Below, in pieces: positions 25,865 through 32,801 of a DNA stretch of 64,000 nucleotides. The position numbers and the translations under genes are program-made. Where the stretch lies: IMG/VR virus record IMGVR_UViG_3300012928_002096, positions 1-64,000 of that record; one strand, 5' to 3'. Within the stretch, counting starts at the first letter, position 1. Each line of letters opens with the position of its first letter. The notes beneath the pieces are model-generated. The model was not told the origin of the DNA, searched no databases, and was given only the letters and a program-made list of their open reading frames with translations. This DNA comes from a virus.

Positions 25865-27183
25865 GCAGCCTCCTCATAATGTGCAGTCATACCAAAAGGA
25901 CCTTCTAAGTTTTTATCGTGATGACTATGAATAACAAATAATGTATCACAGTAATTAGGATCTCCCCAACTATCCCAAGCATAGCCATCTGTAAACATAA
26001 TAAATTTCTTAGGCTCAATGCCTTGATCCTTCATATATGTCCAATTTACTTCAAAGTCAGTGCCGCCACCACCTTTAACTTCATAGTCACTGATATCGTC
26101 TCCGTCATCTGAACTATAAAATGCTTCATTATATACCTTAGTATCAAAACACCATATTGTAATTTTGTAATCTTTGTACTCGTCCATAATACCTTTAACT
26201 TCACTTAAGAAGTCTTTAGCTTGCTTATCACCTATACTACCTGACATATCAATACTAATACAAAGATCAATAGTTTCTTCAAAGTTCATACCTGGAAGTA
26301 TAGCACCACTTTGCCAACCTTTGCGATTTGGTCTTACAAAAGTGTAATCACTTTTAATTGTGCTTTGAATCTGCTGACGTAGTAACTGACGCCAATTCAT
26401 TTTAGGCTCAGTAAGTTCTTTTATCATACGTGTAATTTCAGCTGGAGTATTACCAGCACCTGCTGCCTGTGCGGCCGCCATCACTGCTTCTTTTATTTCG
26501 TCTTTAATTTTTTGCTTTTCGCCTTCAGATAATGTTTGACCTTTTCCTTTGCCTTTACCATCATCGTTGCCTTCACCGTTGCTTGCTGGCCCTTCGCCCC
26601 ACTCAAAATGCTCATCTAACATTTCACCTAATTGTTCAATGTCAATTTTTTCTGCATCTTGGTACAATTGGTCGTATACTTCTTCACTAGTCCAATCTAA
26701 GTATTTGAAGTCTTGGAAACATTCTACTAGCTTTGGCTTCATACCAATTCTATCTCTAACTAGAATATTGTTAACAATATAATCACAAGCAACATTGTAA
26801 AGATAAGGATTACGATCTTCTCTTCTTGTAAGATGATCAAATACCATATGTAAAATTTCGTGTGCGATAACAAATTCTATTTCTTTGTTATCCATTGCAT
26901 TAAAAAACTGTGTATTGAAGTATAAGTTTTTACCATCTACTGCCGCAGTAGGAATAGTTTCGTCTGCCGCAACAATTCGTAAACGTGTTGCCATATTACC
27001 GAAAAAAGGATGCCTTAGAAGCAACCCAACTCTTGCAGTAATAATTCTATCTAGTACAACCTTTTGCATTTCTTCTAATGCTTCTGGTGTAATATTAGGA
27101 TCTGGTTCCCAATTCTTTAGTTTGCTTGCAGTTTTTTCTGTAGACATTTTCATTGCTACATAGTGCGGCATAAAATCTAACAT
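25861..27183 (-). CDS. VWA-domain protein with HExxH metallopeptidase-like N-terminal domain
   Basis: A 440-residue protein. H108-E109-I-L-H112 with a further His at 117 is a zinc-peptidase-type HExxH motif. A Gly/Lys linker lies around 200-216. The C-terminal domain has D312-M-S314-G-S316, the MIDAS metal site of von Willebrand A domains. This architecture (DUF2201-like) usually pairs with MoxR AAA ATPases, and such a gene lies immediately upstream at 28381. The pair may act as a chaperone or remodelling machine. It has its own promoter. Confidence 0.8.
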   Translation of the reverse strand: MLDFMPHYVAMKMSTEKTASKLKNWEPDPNITPEALEEMQKVVLDRIITARVGLLLRHPFFGNMATRLRIVAADETIPTAAVDGKNLYFNTQFFNAMDNKEIEFVIAHEILHMVFDHLTRREDRNPYLYNVACDYIVNNILVRDRIGMKPKLVECFQDFKYLDWTSEEVYDQLYQDAEKIDIEQLGEMLDEHFEWGEGPASNGEGNDDGKGKGKGQTLSEGEKQKIKDEIKEAVMAAAQAAGAGNTPAEITRMIKELTEPKMNWRQLLRQQIQSTIKSDYTFVRPNRKGWQSGAILPGMNFEETIDLCISIDMSGSIGDKQAKDFLSEVKGIMDEYKDYKITIWCFDTKVYNEAFYSSDDGDDISDYEVKGGGGTDFEVNWTYMKDQGIEPKKFIMFTDGYAWDSWGDPNYCDTLFVIHSHHDKNLEGPFGMTAHYEEAA

Positions 27184-27213
27184 AGTTGTCCTCTTTTTAT
27201 CAGTGCTGTAATA

Positions 27214-27242
27214 GTTATAACATTATTTAATATGATTGTCAA
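27214..27242 (-). promoter_or_regulatory. Sigma70-like promoter TTGACA-17-TATAAC
   Basis: On the - strand TTGACA at 27242-27237, a 17-base spacer and TATAAC at 27219-27214 precede the VWA gene. AGCACTGATA follows at the expected start point, 27207-27198, and is shared with the MoxR promoter. Confidence 0.75.
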
Positions 27243-27255
27243 CCTTTAAATAGAA

Positions 27256-27283
27256 TAGTGGACAGTACGAATACTGCCCACTA
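27256..27283 (-). terminator. Intrinsic terminator with UUCG tetraloop
   Basis: Read on the - strand, a 12 bp stem (TAGTGGGCAGTA with TACTGTCCACTA, one G-U pair) closes a TTCG loop and is followed by TTCTATTT. It lies ten bases after the MoxR stop and before the VWA promoter, so it should end MoxR transcription. Confidence 0.8.
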
Positions 27284-27292
27284 GTTATTGGC

Positions 27293-28381
27293 TCAAGCGT
27301 TTTGAGCAGCCTTGATATACTTGCCATATCGCGAGTGAAACTCATCAAAACAAGCAACTTCATCAGGATCAATTGGAAGATTGTATTGTGTAAGAGCAAG
27401 CTTTATACCCATTACAACTAATTCAGTCTCAAAATTATCCATTGCAAACCTTAAAAAGTTATCAACTTTTTTGTCGAACTTCTTGTCATTTGCATCACTT
27501 GCTTCTTTAAGCTCATAACAAAGAGACACAGTTAAGGAATACATTGCACTGATTTCCTGTGTTTTTATCTCTTTTACCTTGCCATCTAAAATATCGGATG
27601 GATTAGGCATACTTCCCGCAATCTTACGATGAGCCATAAATTTTACAGCCAAACCTTCACCTACAGCACCAGCAACAAGGTCTGTAGTTGTAGATTCATC
27701 TGAATCATCTTCGTCTAGTAGTTCAGAAACAAACGACCAACTACGTGGCGTTGCAAAAGAACGACTTGGCGATTTAGGATCAAAATCATAAAGATCCTGT
27801 TTTGCAAATTGCAAGTAGCCAACAACATCTTTGTGTTGCTTGTTGTCAACTGCCCACTCAAACCAATCATCAAACAATACTGAAAGTTCTAAGTGTATAA
27901 AGCGATTTGCAAGCGGAGCAGGCATTCGATACGTAACACCTTTGTCTGCTTCGCGGTTACCAGCGGCAACGATAATAACGTTGTCTGGTAATTTGTATTG
28001 TCCTACTCGACGATTTAGAATCAACTGATATGCTGCCGCTTGTACAGCAGGAGGAGCTGAGTTCATCTCGTCAAAGAATACAACAATGTTATCATATGCT
28101 TTTGCGAATTCTTCGTCTGGCAATTCGCTAGGTGCGCCCCACACCATTTTGCCTTGGTTAGCATCAAAGTACGGAATACCTTTGATGTCTGTTGGTTCCC
28201 ACAGCGATAATCTAATATCAATTAGATGGCTGTTTTTCATACTATCAGTAATCTGCCTAATAATATCAGACTTACCAATACCTGGAGGACCCCATAAAAA
28301 CACAGGTCGCTTCTTTTTAAATGCCCGATAAATGCTTTTCTTAGCTCGATTCGGACTAACTTGTCTTGTCATTGTATCCAT
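27293..28381 (-). CDS. MoxR-type AAA+ ATPase
   Basis: A 362-residue AAA+ protein. Walker A is GPPGIGKS at 31-38 and Walker B VVFFDE near 100-105, followed by the sensor segment VAAGN and the arginine-bearing APLANRF. MoxR ATPases act with VWA proteins to mature or remodel protein complexes, and a VWA protein follows downstream. It has its own promoter with a long leader of about 35 bases. An AAGGAA ribosome site lies near the start. Confidence 0.85.
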   Translation of the reverse strand: MDTMTRQVSPNRAKKSIYRAFKKKRPVFLWGPPGIGKSDIIRQITDSMKNSHLIDIRLSLWEPTDIKGIPYFDANQGKMVWGAPSELPDEEFAKAYDNIVVFFDEMNSAPPAVQAAAYQLILNRRVGQYKLPDNVIIVAAGNREADKGVTYRMPAPLANRFIHLELSVLFDDWFEWAVDNKQHKDVVGYLQFAKQDLYDFDPKSPSRSFATPRSWSFVSELLDEDDSDESTTTDLVAGAVGEGLAVKFMAHRKIAGSMPNPSDILDGKVKEIKTQEISAMYSLTVSLCYELKEASDANDKKFDKKVDNFLRFAMDNFETELVVMGIKLALTQYNLPIDPDEVACFDEFHSRYGKYIKAAQNA

Positions 28382-28421
28382 TTTGTATTTCCTTGTTTGT
28401 TTGTATCAGTGCTTATACGTT

Positions 28422-28450
28422 ACATTAACATTTATTTGTTGCAGTGTCAA
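28422..28450 (-). promoter_or_regulatory. Sigma70-like promoter TTGACA-17-TAATGT
   Basis: TTGACA at 28450-28445 and TAATGT at 28427-28422 with 17 bp between. The shared element AGCACTGATA follows at 28413-28404. The -10 box is weaker than at the other sites. Confidence 0.6.
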
Positions 28451-28455
28451 CCTTT

Positions 28456-28851
28456 TTATATATCTTTATATTCAACAACTGCTGAAAGCTCGTCTACAAG
28501 AGCTTTACCATAATCTGTAAACAAGATACCTTGCTCCCATACAAAATGCTCTACATCTTGTATATGATAAAAAGTTTCTTGTTGTGCAATCCAACGGAGT
28601 GCTGTTGTACGATCGCCTGCACCAAGATTTATCACATCTTGCACACGGTCTTCAAATCGTGCAACACAGGCTGCTTCACGAATTTTCTCTTCAGCCATAT
28701 TTTGCTCAAGAGTTTTGCAGTACTCATCCCAAGTTTTCTGCTTTTCTGCAGGAGTACAGTTATTCCAGTCTGCGTAAAAAGCTTCACGTGGACGGACACC
28801 ATACACTTCTTTGTGTAAGTCTGAAATAGTATCTTCACAGTATGTAAACAT
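28456..28851 (-). CDS. Hypothetical conserved protein, 131 aa
   Basis: A mainly helical acidic protein with several Cys and Trp residues and no membrane segment (MFTYCEDTISDLHKEVYG...). I recall similar proteins in T4-like marine phages, with no known role. It is the first gene of its own promoter. Its stop lies just before the MoxR promoter. Confidence 0.65.
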   Translation of the reverse strand: MFTYCEDTISDLHKEVYGVRPREAFYADWNNCTPAEKQKTWDEYCKTLEQNMAEEKIREAACVARFEDRVQDVINLGAGDRTTALRWIAQQETFYHIQDVEHFVWEQGILFTDYGKALVDELSAVVEYKDI

Positions 28852-28887
28852 TTGAAAGCCCTCTTTGCTTTATTGCCCTATATATAC

Positions 28888-28916
28888 AATATAAGACATC
28901 TTTACACAAAGGTCAA
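28888..28916 (-). promoter_or_regulatory. Sigma70-like promoter TTGACC-17-TATATT
   Basis: On the - strand TTGACC at 28916-28911, 17 bp, then TATATT at 28893-28888, 37 bases before the ATG of the 131-aa gene. The -35 box overlaps the stop of the Smr-like gene. Confidence 0.65.
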
Positions 28917-29143
28917 CCTTTTTTCTTTAATTTTATTAAAAAACTTCCTGGATTATATTTTTGTTGATTACATTCTCTAACAAATGGATGATTACTTGCC
29001 CAAGTAGGAAATTCTCTCATCATAGCACCTTGGCCTGTGATTACAATACATTGTCTATGTCCAAGATAATATGCTTGATCAACGGATTTTTTAAATTTAC
29101 GCCAACCTTCGTGTATGTGAGCACCGTGTAAATCAATCCTCAT
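28913..29143 (-). CDS. Smr-domain-like protein, stand-alone
   Basis: A 76-residue protein that opens IDLHGAHIHEGW, the DLHG motif of Smr domains, and continues with a helix, IVITGQGAMMREFPTWA (ITGxG element) and a last strand. The Smr domain is found at the C-terminus of MutS2 and acts as a nuclease on branched DNA or as a ribosome-associated RNase. Here it is stand-alone. A role in recombination or RNA cleavage is plausible but not shown. Confidence 0.65.
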   Translation of the reverse strand: MRIDLHGAHIHEGWRKFKKSVDQAYYLGHRQCIVITGQGAMMREFPTWASNHPFVRECNQQKYNPGSFLIKLKKKG

Positions 29144-29516
29144 TTTGTCTTTTCATTGCTTTTGTAAGGCCGTACTTACGCAAATCACCACTAAACAATG
29201 TTAATTCAACTGCTTTCTTCTCATTTGTAACCGTTATGCTTCTATTTGTCAAATAATAAGGGCAATCGATAAACTTATCTAAAAATATTATAATTTGTGT
29301 TGTTAAAGGCATTTCACGTGGATATGGAATATCATATGTTGTTAGTCCTAATTCTTGTATTGCTTCATACCCTTCATCTGTTAAACGAAGTCCGCCTACT
29401 TCTTTATTTCTAGTATTATACCACCAAATATGTAAGTGTTCTTGTACTGAAATATCATTATAAGTTTTGCCTAATTCTTTTAGGAAAATTTTTGTGTATG
29501 TAATTTTATTAGACAT
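29133..29516 (-). CDS. Hypothetical conserved protein, 127 aa
   Basis: MSNKITYTKIFLKELGKTYN... has no recognised motif. The middle LRLTDEGYEAIQELGL resembles a winged-helix-like segment, so a DNA-binding role is possible. It overlaps both neighbours: the next gene by 11 bases and the previous one by a base. Confidence 0.55.
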   Translation of the reverse strand: MSNKITYTKIFLKELGKTYNDISVQEHLHIWWYNTRNKEVGGLRLTDEGYEAIQELGLTTYDIPYPREMPLTTQIIIFLDKFIDCPYYLTNRSITVTNEKKAVELTLFSGDLRKYGLTKAMKRQNED

Positions 29517-29800
29517 TAGTCAATTTGTTCACCTTCGACTAATTTTACTACTGTAAATTCATCTGTTTTGAACATTTCATTTAATTTCTTTGATAGATTA
29601 AATGCGTGACCTGGATTTGAAAAACTAGTTTTTTTATACTTTGGACCAGGGTAATTAGTTAAAGAATTACTACTTTTTAAATTAAATGGTTTATTTTTGT
29701 AAAACACAGCCCATATTGCATCTGCTTCTAAAACCTGCTCACATTTGTATGTAACACTATTTGTAAATTCTAATAATACATTTGGCTTGGGTCTGCTCAT
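29516..29800 (-). CDS. Hypothetical protein, 94 aa
   Basis: A basic protein with YPGPKYKKTSFSNPGHAFNL. No known domain. Translation starts at the base of a perfect 10 bp hairpin (29799-29830), with the AGAGG ribosome site in the loop, so expression may be controlled at the RNA level. Confidence 0.55.
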   Translation of the reverse strand: MSRPKPNVLLEFTNSVTYKCEQVLEADAIWAVFYKNKPFNLKSSNSLTNYPGPKYKKTSFSNPGHAFNLSKKLNEMFKTDEFTVVKLVEGEQID

Positions 29801-29830
29801 ATGCGTATCCTCTTAGTTATATACGCATAT
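29799..29830 (-). promoter_or_regulatory. Perfect hairpin enclosing the ribosome-binding site of the 94-aa gene
   Basis: On the - strand ATATGCGTAT pairs with ATACGCATAT around a 12-base loop that contains AAGAGG. The second arm runs into the start codon. It resembles a translational control hairpin. Confidence 0.6.
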
Positions 29831-29837
29831 ATTTATC
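29830..29837 (-). promoter_or_regulatory. T4-late-promoter-like GATAAATA box
   Basis: GATAAATA lies about 30 bases upstream of the ATG at 29800, just before the hairpin. A transcript begun here would include only part of the first hairpin arm, so the promoter and hairpin uses may be alternative. Confidence 0.4.
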
Positions 29838-29857
29838 CTTTTTAAACTATAGTTTAA

Positions 29858-30100
29858 TTATTTCCAGTCGGAATCAGCACCTATTACTACTTCAATATCT
29901 CCAATATCACCGCCTGCATTTTCTTTTACAAACTTTTCTAAATCACCATTCATTCTTGCCATAACAATTCCTAAAGTAAATGCAAGATTTTTTGCTTGAT
30001 TCATATCTAAACGTAATTCTCTTGCTCTGCTTGATTCTGCAGATTTAACTTGCTGAATAAATTGTTGTATGCTACTGGTATTTAGAGGCTCTATTGACAT
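29858..30100 (-). CDS. Hypothetical protein, 80 aa
   Basis: A helical protein, MSIEPLNTSSIQQFIQQVKSA..., with an acidic tail (GGDIGDIEVVIGADSDW). No known domain. It overlaps the 159-aa gene upstream by 29 bases and is followed by a 57-base gap before the next gene, which holds the hairpin and late box. Confidence 0.5.
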   Translation of the reverse strand: MSIEPLNTSSIQQFIQQVKSAESSRARELRLDMNQAKNLAFTLGIVMARMNGDLEKFVKENAGGDIGDIEVVIGADSDWK

Positions 30101-30551
30101 TACTTAAGGCTGCTTTCATTTCTATTTCTGTTTTAAATGGACCCATATATTCATTTCTTTGTAAAGTAATCAATTTAGGGCAAAAACTTTTAAGCCAATT
30201 TACGTTAAATCTCACTAGATAATATCCAGCACAGTATAAACTTTTACTCTTCCTACTTTTTGTAAACAAAGGTAATTTACTTTGCAAATCATACATACTG
30301 TTAAATGGCAATGATCTAGTAGGATAGCCGTGTACTTCTTTATCTGTATTATTTTCCGTAGGAATTTTTGCAACAAAAAGATCTTTGCCTAGTTTTCTTT
30401 TCAATGCATTTTCACTTTTGTAAAAGTCTATTTTACCTTTTGCACTGACAACAAATCCTTCTTCTTCTTTTGCTAGTGTACCAACACGTACACCTGCATC
30501 TTCAACAATCCAAAATTTTCCATCTAAAATAGGTTTTGCTTTCACTGTCAT
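30072..30551 (-). CDS. Hypothetical conserved protein, 159 aa
   Basis: A basic protein. It starts MTVKAKPILDGKFWIVE, with a beta-rich front part and a KSRKSKSLYCAGYYLV middle ending FNVNWLKSF. I recall homologues in T4-like marine phages next to RNase H, without a known role. It overlaps the exonuclease by four bases. Confidence 0.55.
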   Translation of the reverse strand: MTVKAKPILDGKFWIVEDAGVRVGTLAKEEEGFVVSAKGKIDFYKSENALKRKLGKDLFVAKIPTENNTDKEVHGYPTRSLPFNSMYDLQSKLPLFTKSRKSKSLYCAGYYLVRFNVNWLKSFCPKLITLQRNEYMGPFKTEIEMKAALSNVNRASKYQ

Positions 30552-31528
30552 ATATAATACCTCGCTTGTAACGGTTCTGCATATTGTGCCGCATTATCTG
30601 CAATACGCTGTAAATCCCACTTAGCACAAAACTTCATAAGTCTCATACCTACTTGGCTAACGTTCTTACTGCTTGCTGATTGGATAGTGTTATTTATTTC
30701 TTGCTTTATGTTATCTGGTTGTGCAGTCAAATCACATAATGTAACATTTCTTGTGTAATCATCTAACACACGATGTTCTACACCTTCGTGATCAACCCAA
30801 CGTTGCAACATCATATTGTTCCAATTGTAGCCTTTACTTTCTTTATCAGCAAATGCTTCTAGTAAGCCTACTTTGTTCTTTGTACCTTTTTTACGTACAC
30901 CTGGATATGCACTAAACACGTTATCACTAGTGTCACCACGCATACACTTTTCAAACAACATAAATTGTGGTTCTGGAGCAGCCTTAGGCTCCTTAGTTTT
31001 CTTGTCTATTACAGATTTACCTTTGTCATCAAAGTAACCTTCGTGTGTAATTGTAACATTTTGTACACCGTTATATTGACGCACATTGGGTGCAATAAGT
31101 TGTGCAAAGTCACCATCTGTGCTAACAATCACGTGTTCATCATTTGGATGTGCTTGCACCCAACCTGCTATAAGATCATCTGCTTCTAACACAGGATTAT
31201 GTAAAACTGTGCAGTTTGTTTTGTCTGTAACAAACTCTTTGAACTCATCAAATATTTCCCAAAAGATTTTATCTTCTTCTGCCTCACGTGGGCTCATAGC
31301 TTCACGATGTTCTTTACGGTTACGCTTGTAAGGCTCATAATAATCTTTACGCCAACTACGTCCTTCTAAACAAAAAACAACGTGTGAACCGCTGAAGTCT
31401 TGCCACGCTTTCTTAATACTGTTAAGTGTAATGTGCATTGCCATACCTACTTTAGTATCAATATCGCCACGTACTACGTGTCTAGCTCTAAAGAAAGTAT
31501 TTGCTGTATCAATTAGTATGTAAGTCAT
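30548..31528 (-). CDS. 5'-3' exonuclease / T4 RNase H-like (FEN family)
   Basis: A 326-residue protein. MTYILIDTANTFFRARH carries the first metal-binding Asp (D7), HNPVLEADDLIAGW the EADD acidic pair, and VSTDGDFAQLIA the DxD. TSDNVF follows in the helix-hairpin-helix region. This is the order of FEN/RNase H enzymes such as T4 rnh, which removes RNA primers from lagging-strand fragments. The length is close to T4 RNase H (305 residues). Repair and replication genes adjoin it. Confidence 0.85.
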   Translation of the reverse strand: MTYILIDTANTFFRARHVVRGDIDTKVGMAMHITLNSIKKAWQDFSGSHVVFCLEGRSWRKDYYEPYKRNRKEHREAMSPREAEEDKIFWEIFDEFKEFVTDKTNCTVLHNPVLEADDLIAGWVQAHPNDEHVIVSTDGDFAQLIAPNVRQYNGVQNVTITHEGYFDDKGKSVIDKKTKEPKAAPEPQFMLFEKCMRGDTSDNVFSAYPGVRKKGTKNKVGLLEAFADKESKGYNWNNMMLQRWVDHEGVEHRVLDDYTRNVTLCDLTAQPDNIKQEINNTIQSASSKNVSQVGMRLMKFCAKWDLQRIADNAAQYAEPLQARYYI

Positions 31529-31913
31529 AAAACTCTTCTTCTACATATCGTTTCAATTCGTGGTCACCAACATTGTCAGGTACTTCGTTTTTGTAAAACA
31601 ATCTGTAGCTGTCACTGCCGTATTTCCCAATTCCATATAACATTGTAGCATCATTTCCGTCCCAAGTCAAGAACTCTTTACTCATTCTTTTCAAACGCTT
31701 ATATCTTACGTTTACCATACCGAGACTTTCGATTATAGTTTTAATTGTTTTTTCGGGTGTGTTTAAGAAATGTACAGGAGTTGGCGCAGTTGCAAACAAC
31801 GGAGGTAATACACGTTTTACTTGTTTTCTATTTGTACAATTTAAACAGATAACACCTACCATATGTTGCCATACGTTTTCAACTTGCTGTTGAACCATTA
31901 GATCGTCACGCAT
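31509..31913 (-). CDS. HhH-GPD DNA glycosylase, MBD4-like
   Basis: A 134-residue protein. The segment LYGIGKYGSDSYRLF at residues 92-106 and GDHELKRY at 116-123 closely match, from memory, the glycosylase domain of vertebrate MBD4 (HGIGKYGNDSYRIF, PEDHKLNKY). D117 aligns with its catalytic Asp, and G94-I-G96 is the hairpin. MBD4 removes T or U from G mismatches. The protein is minimal, and no Fe-S cysteine motif is seen. It overlaps the exonuclease by 20 bases. A role in repair of deaminated or modified bases is inferred. Confidence 0.75.
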   Translation of the reverse strand: MRDDLMVQQQVENVWQHMVGVICLNCTNRKQVKRVLPPLFATAPTPVHFLNTPEKTIKTIIESLGMVNVRYKRLKRMSKEFLTWDGNDATMLYGIGKYGSDSYRLFYKNEVPDNVGDHELKRYVEEEFYDLHTN

Positions 31914-32338
31914 TACGAAACTTCACTTTTTCCTTGATCGATAGGTACAACATTAATATAACCTGCGCCTCTATCTGTGTCTATTCCTTCTTCTACAAAC
32001 ATATTGTAAACAATATCTTTGAACCATCTATCAACAATTTGTTCTTCAGCATCGCCTTTTTCGCCATAGCCTGCGCCAATAAGTTGTTCAATAAAATATT
32101 TGTTCCAATCTAATTCAAAAAAACCATTTCTTACGTTATCTTGGTTAACTTTGACATCAAGTACATTTACCCACGGTTCTTTCTTTTTTGTAGCATATGC
32201 TTTAGGATCACGAACTTTTAACTGTTCCATTTCTTTGGCTTCTAAAGCAGCCTTCTCTTCTGAAATACGCTGTTCTTCTTCTGCAATGCGTTTTTCTTCT
32301 GCTTCAATGCCAGTTACTTTTTTAAGCCATTGTTTCAT
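31913..32338 (-). CDS. Hypothetical conserved protein with coiled coil
   Basis: A 141-residue protein. Residues 10-45 form an acidic coiled coil (EEKRIAEEEQRISEEKAALE), and DPKAYATKKKEPWVNVLDVKV follows. No enzyme motif. It may be a structural or scaffold factor. It shares one base with the glycosylase start and is next to a 64-aa gene. Confidence 0.55.
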   Translation of the reverse strand: MKQWLKKVTGIEAEEKRIAEEEQRISEEKAALEAKEMEQLKVRDPKAYATKKKEPWVNVLDVKVNQDNVRNGFFELDWNKYFIEQLIGAGYGEKGDAEEQIVDRWFKDIVYNMFVEEGIDTDRGAGYINVVPIDQGKSEVS

Positions 32339-32533
32339 TTATTTTCCATTCACTGCTGGTATTCTATCAGCCCAAGGAAAACCATTTACAAGTTTTCTTA
32401 GTTCTGCACCTTCAAAGTTTTCCATACCAAGATAATGTGCAAGGGTTTCATTCTCAGGATCTATTTTGCTTAGTTCCCTAGTTAGATTATTGATCATATC
32501 ATAATCCATTTGTGTTTTAATGTGCTTTCCCAT
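32339..32533 (-). CDS. Hypothetical protein, 64 aa
   Basis: MGKHIKTQMDYDMINNLTRELSK... is a small helical protein with no known domain. It is separated from the coiled-coil gene by no gap and starts in the TAATG of the small gene upstream. Confidence 0.5.
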   Translation of the reverse strand: MGKHIKTQMDYDMINNLTRELSKIDPENETLAHYLGMENFEGAELRKLVNGFPWADRIPAVNGK

Positions 32534-32691
32534 TAGTACTCCACTGTTTGTTTAAGATAATTAACTTCGACTTGTTTTGCGCCTAACGTATCGTCATATG
32601 ATTCTTCCATTCTGTACGATACGCCTTGCTTATACAATTTTACATTTAGTTTGTTTATTTCTTTAACCATTGTATTGAGGTCTTTTACCAT
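32533..32691 (-). CDS. Small hypothetical protein, possible downstream half of a frameshifted gene
   Basis: A 52-residue reading frame MVKDLNTMVKEINKLNVKLY... ending in KQTVEY. It overlaps the next start as TAATG, which supports translation. The same frame is open for another 14 codons upstream of this ATG (to a TGA at 32736), with KEINKKDPKVAEM before it. It looks like a continuation, in another frame, of the 34-residue frame at 32697-32801. Either two tiny genes or one gene with a frameshift. Confidence 0.45.
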   Translation of the reverse strand: MVKDLNTMVKEINKLNVKLYKQGVSYRMEESYDDTLGAKQVEVNYLKQTVEY

Positions 32692-32696
32692 TTCGG

Positions 32697-32801
32697 CTAC
32701 TTTTGGATCTTTCTTATTAATTTCCTTATTTTTTCATATTCCTCATCGCTTCTAATACCGTTAGGAACACTGTCAATATTCTTTTTAAGTTCCCCAGGCA
32801 T
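32697..32801 (-). CDS. Small hypothetical protein, possible upstream half of a frameshifted gene
   Basis: A 34-residue frame MPGELKKNIDSVPNGIRSDEEYEKIRK... starting inside the end of the QueE gene. A -1 shift in the A-rich stretch around 32720-32734 would join it to the 52-residue frame and give a single protein of about 86 residues. The apparent break could be natural, programmed or an assembly error. Confidence 0.4.
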   Translation of the reverse strand: MPGELKKNIDSVPNGIRSDEEYEKIRKLIRKIQK

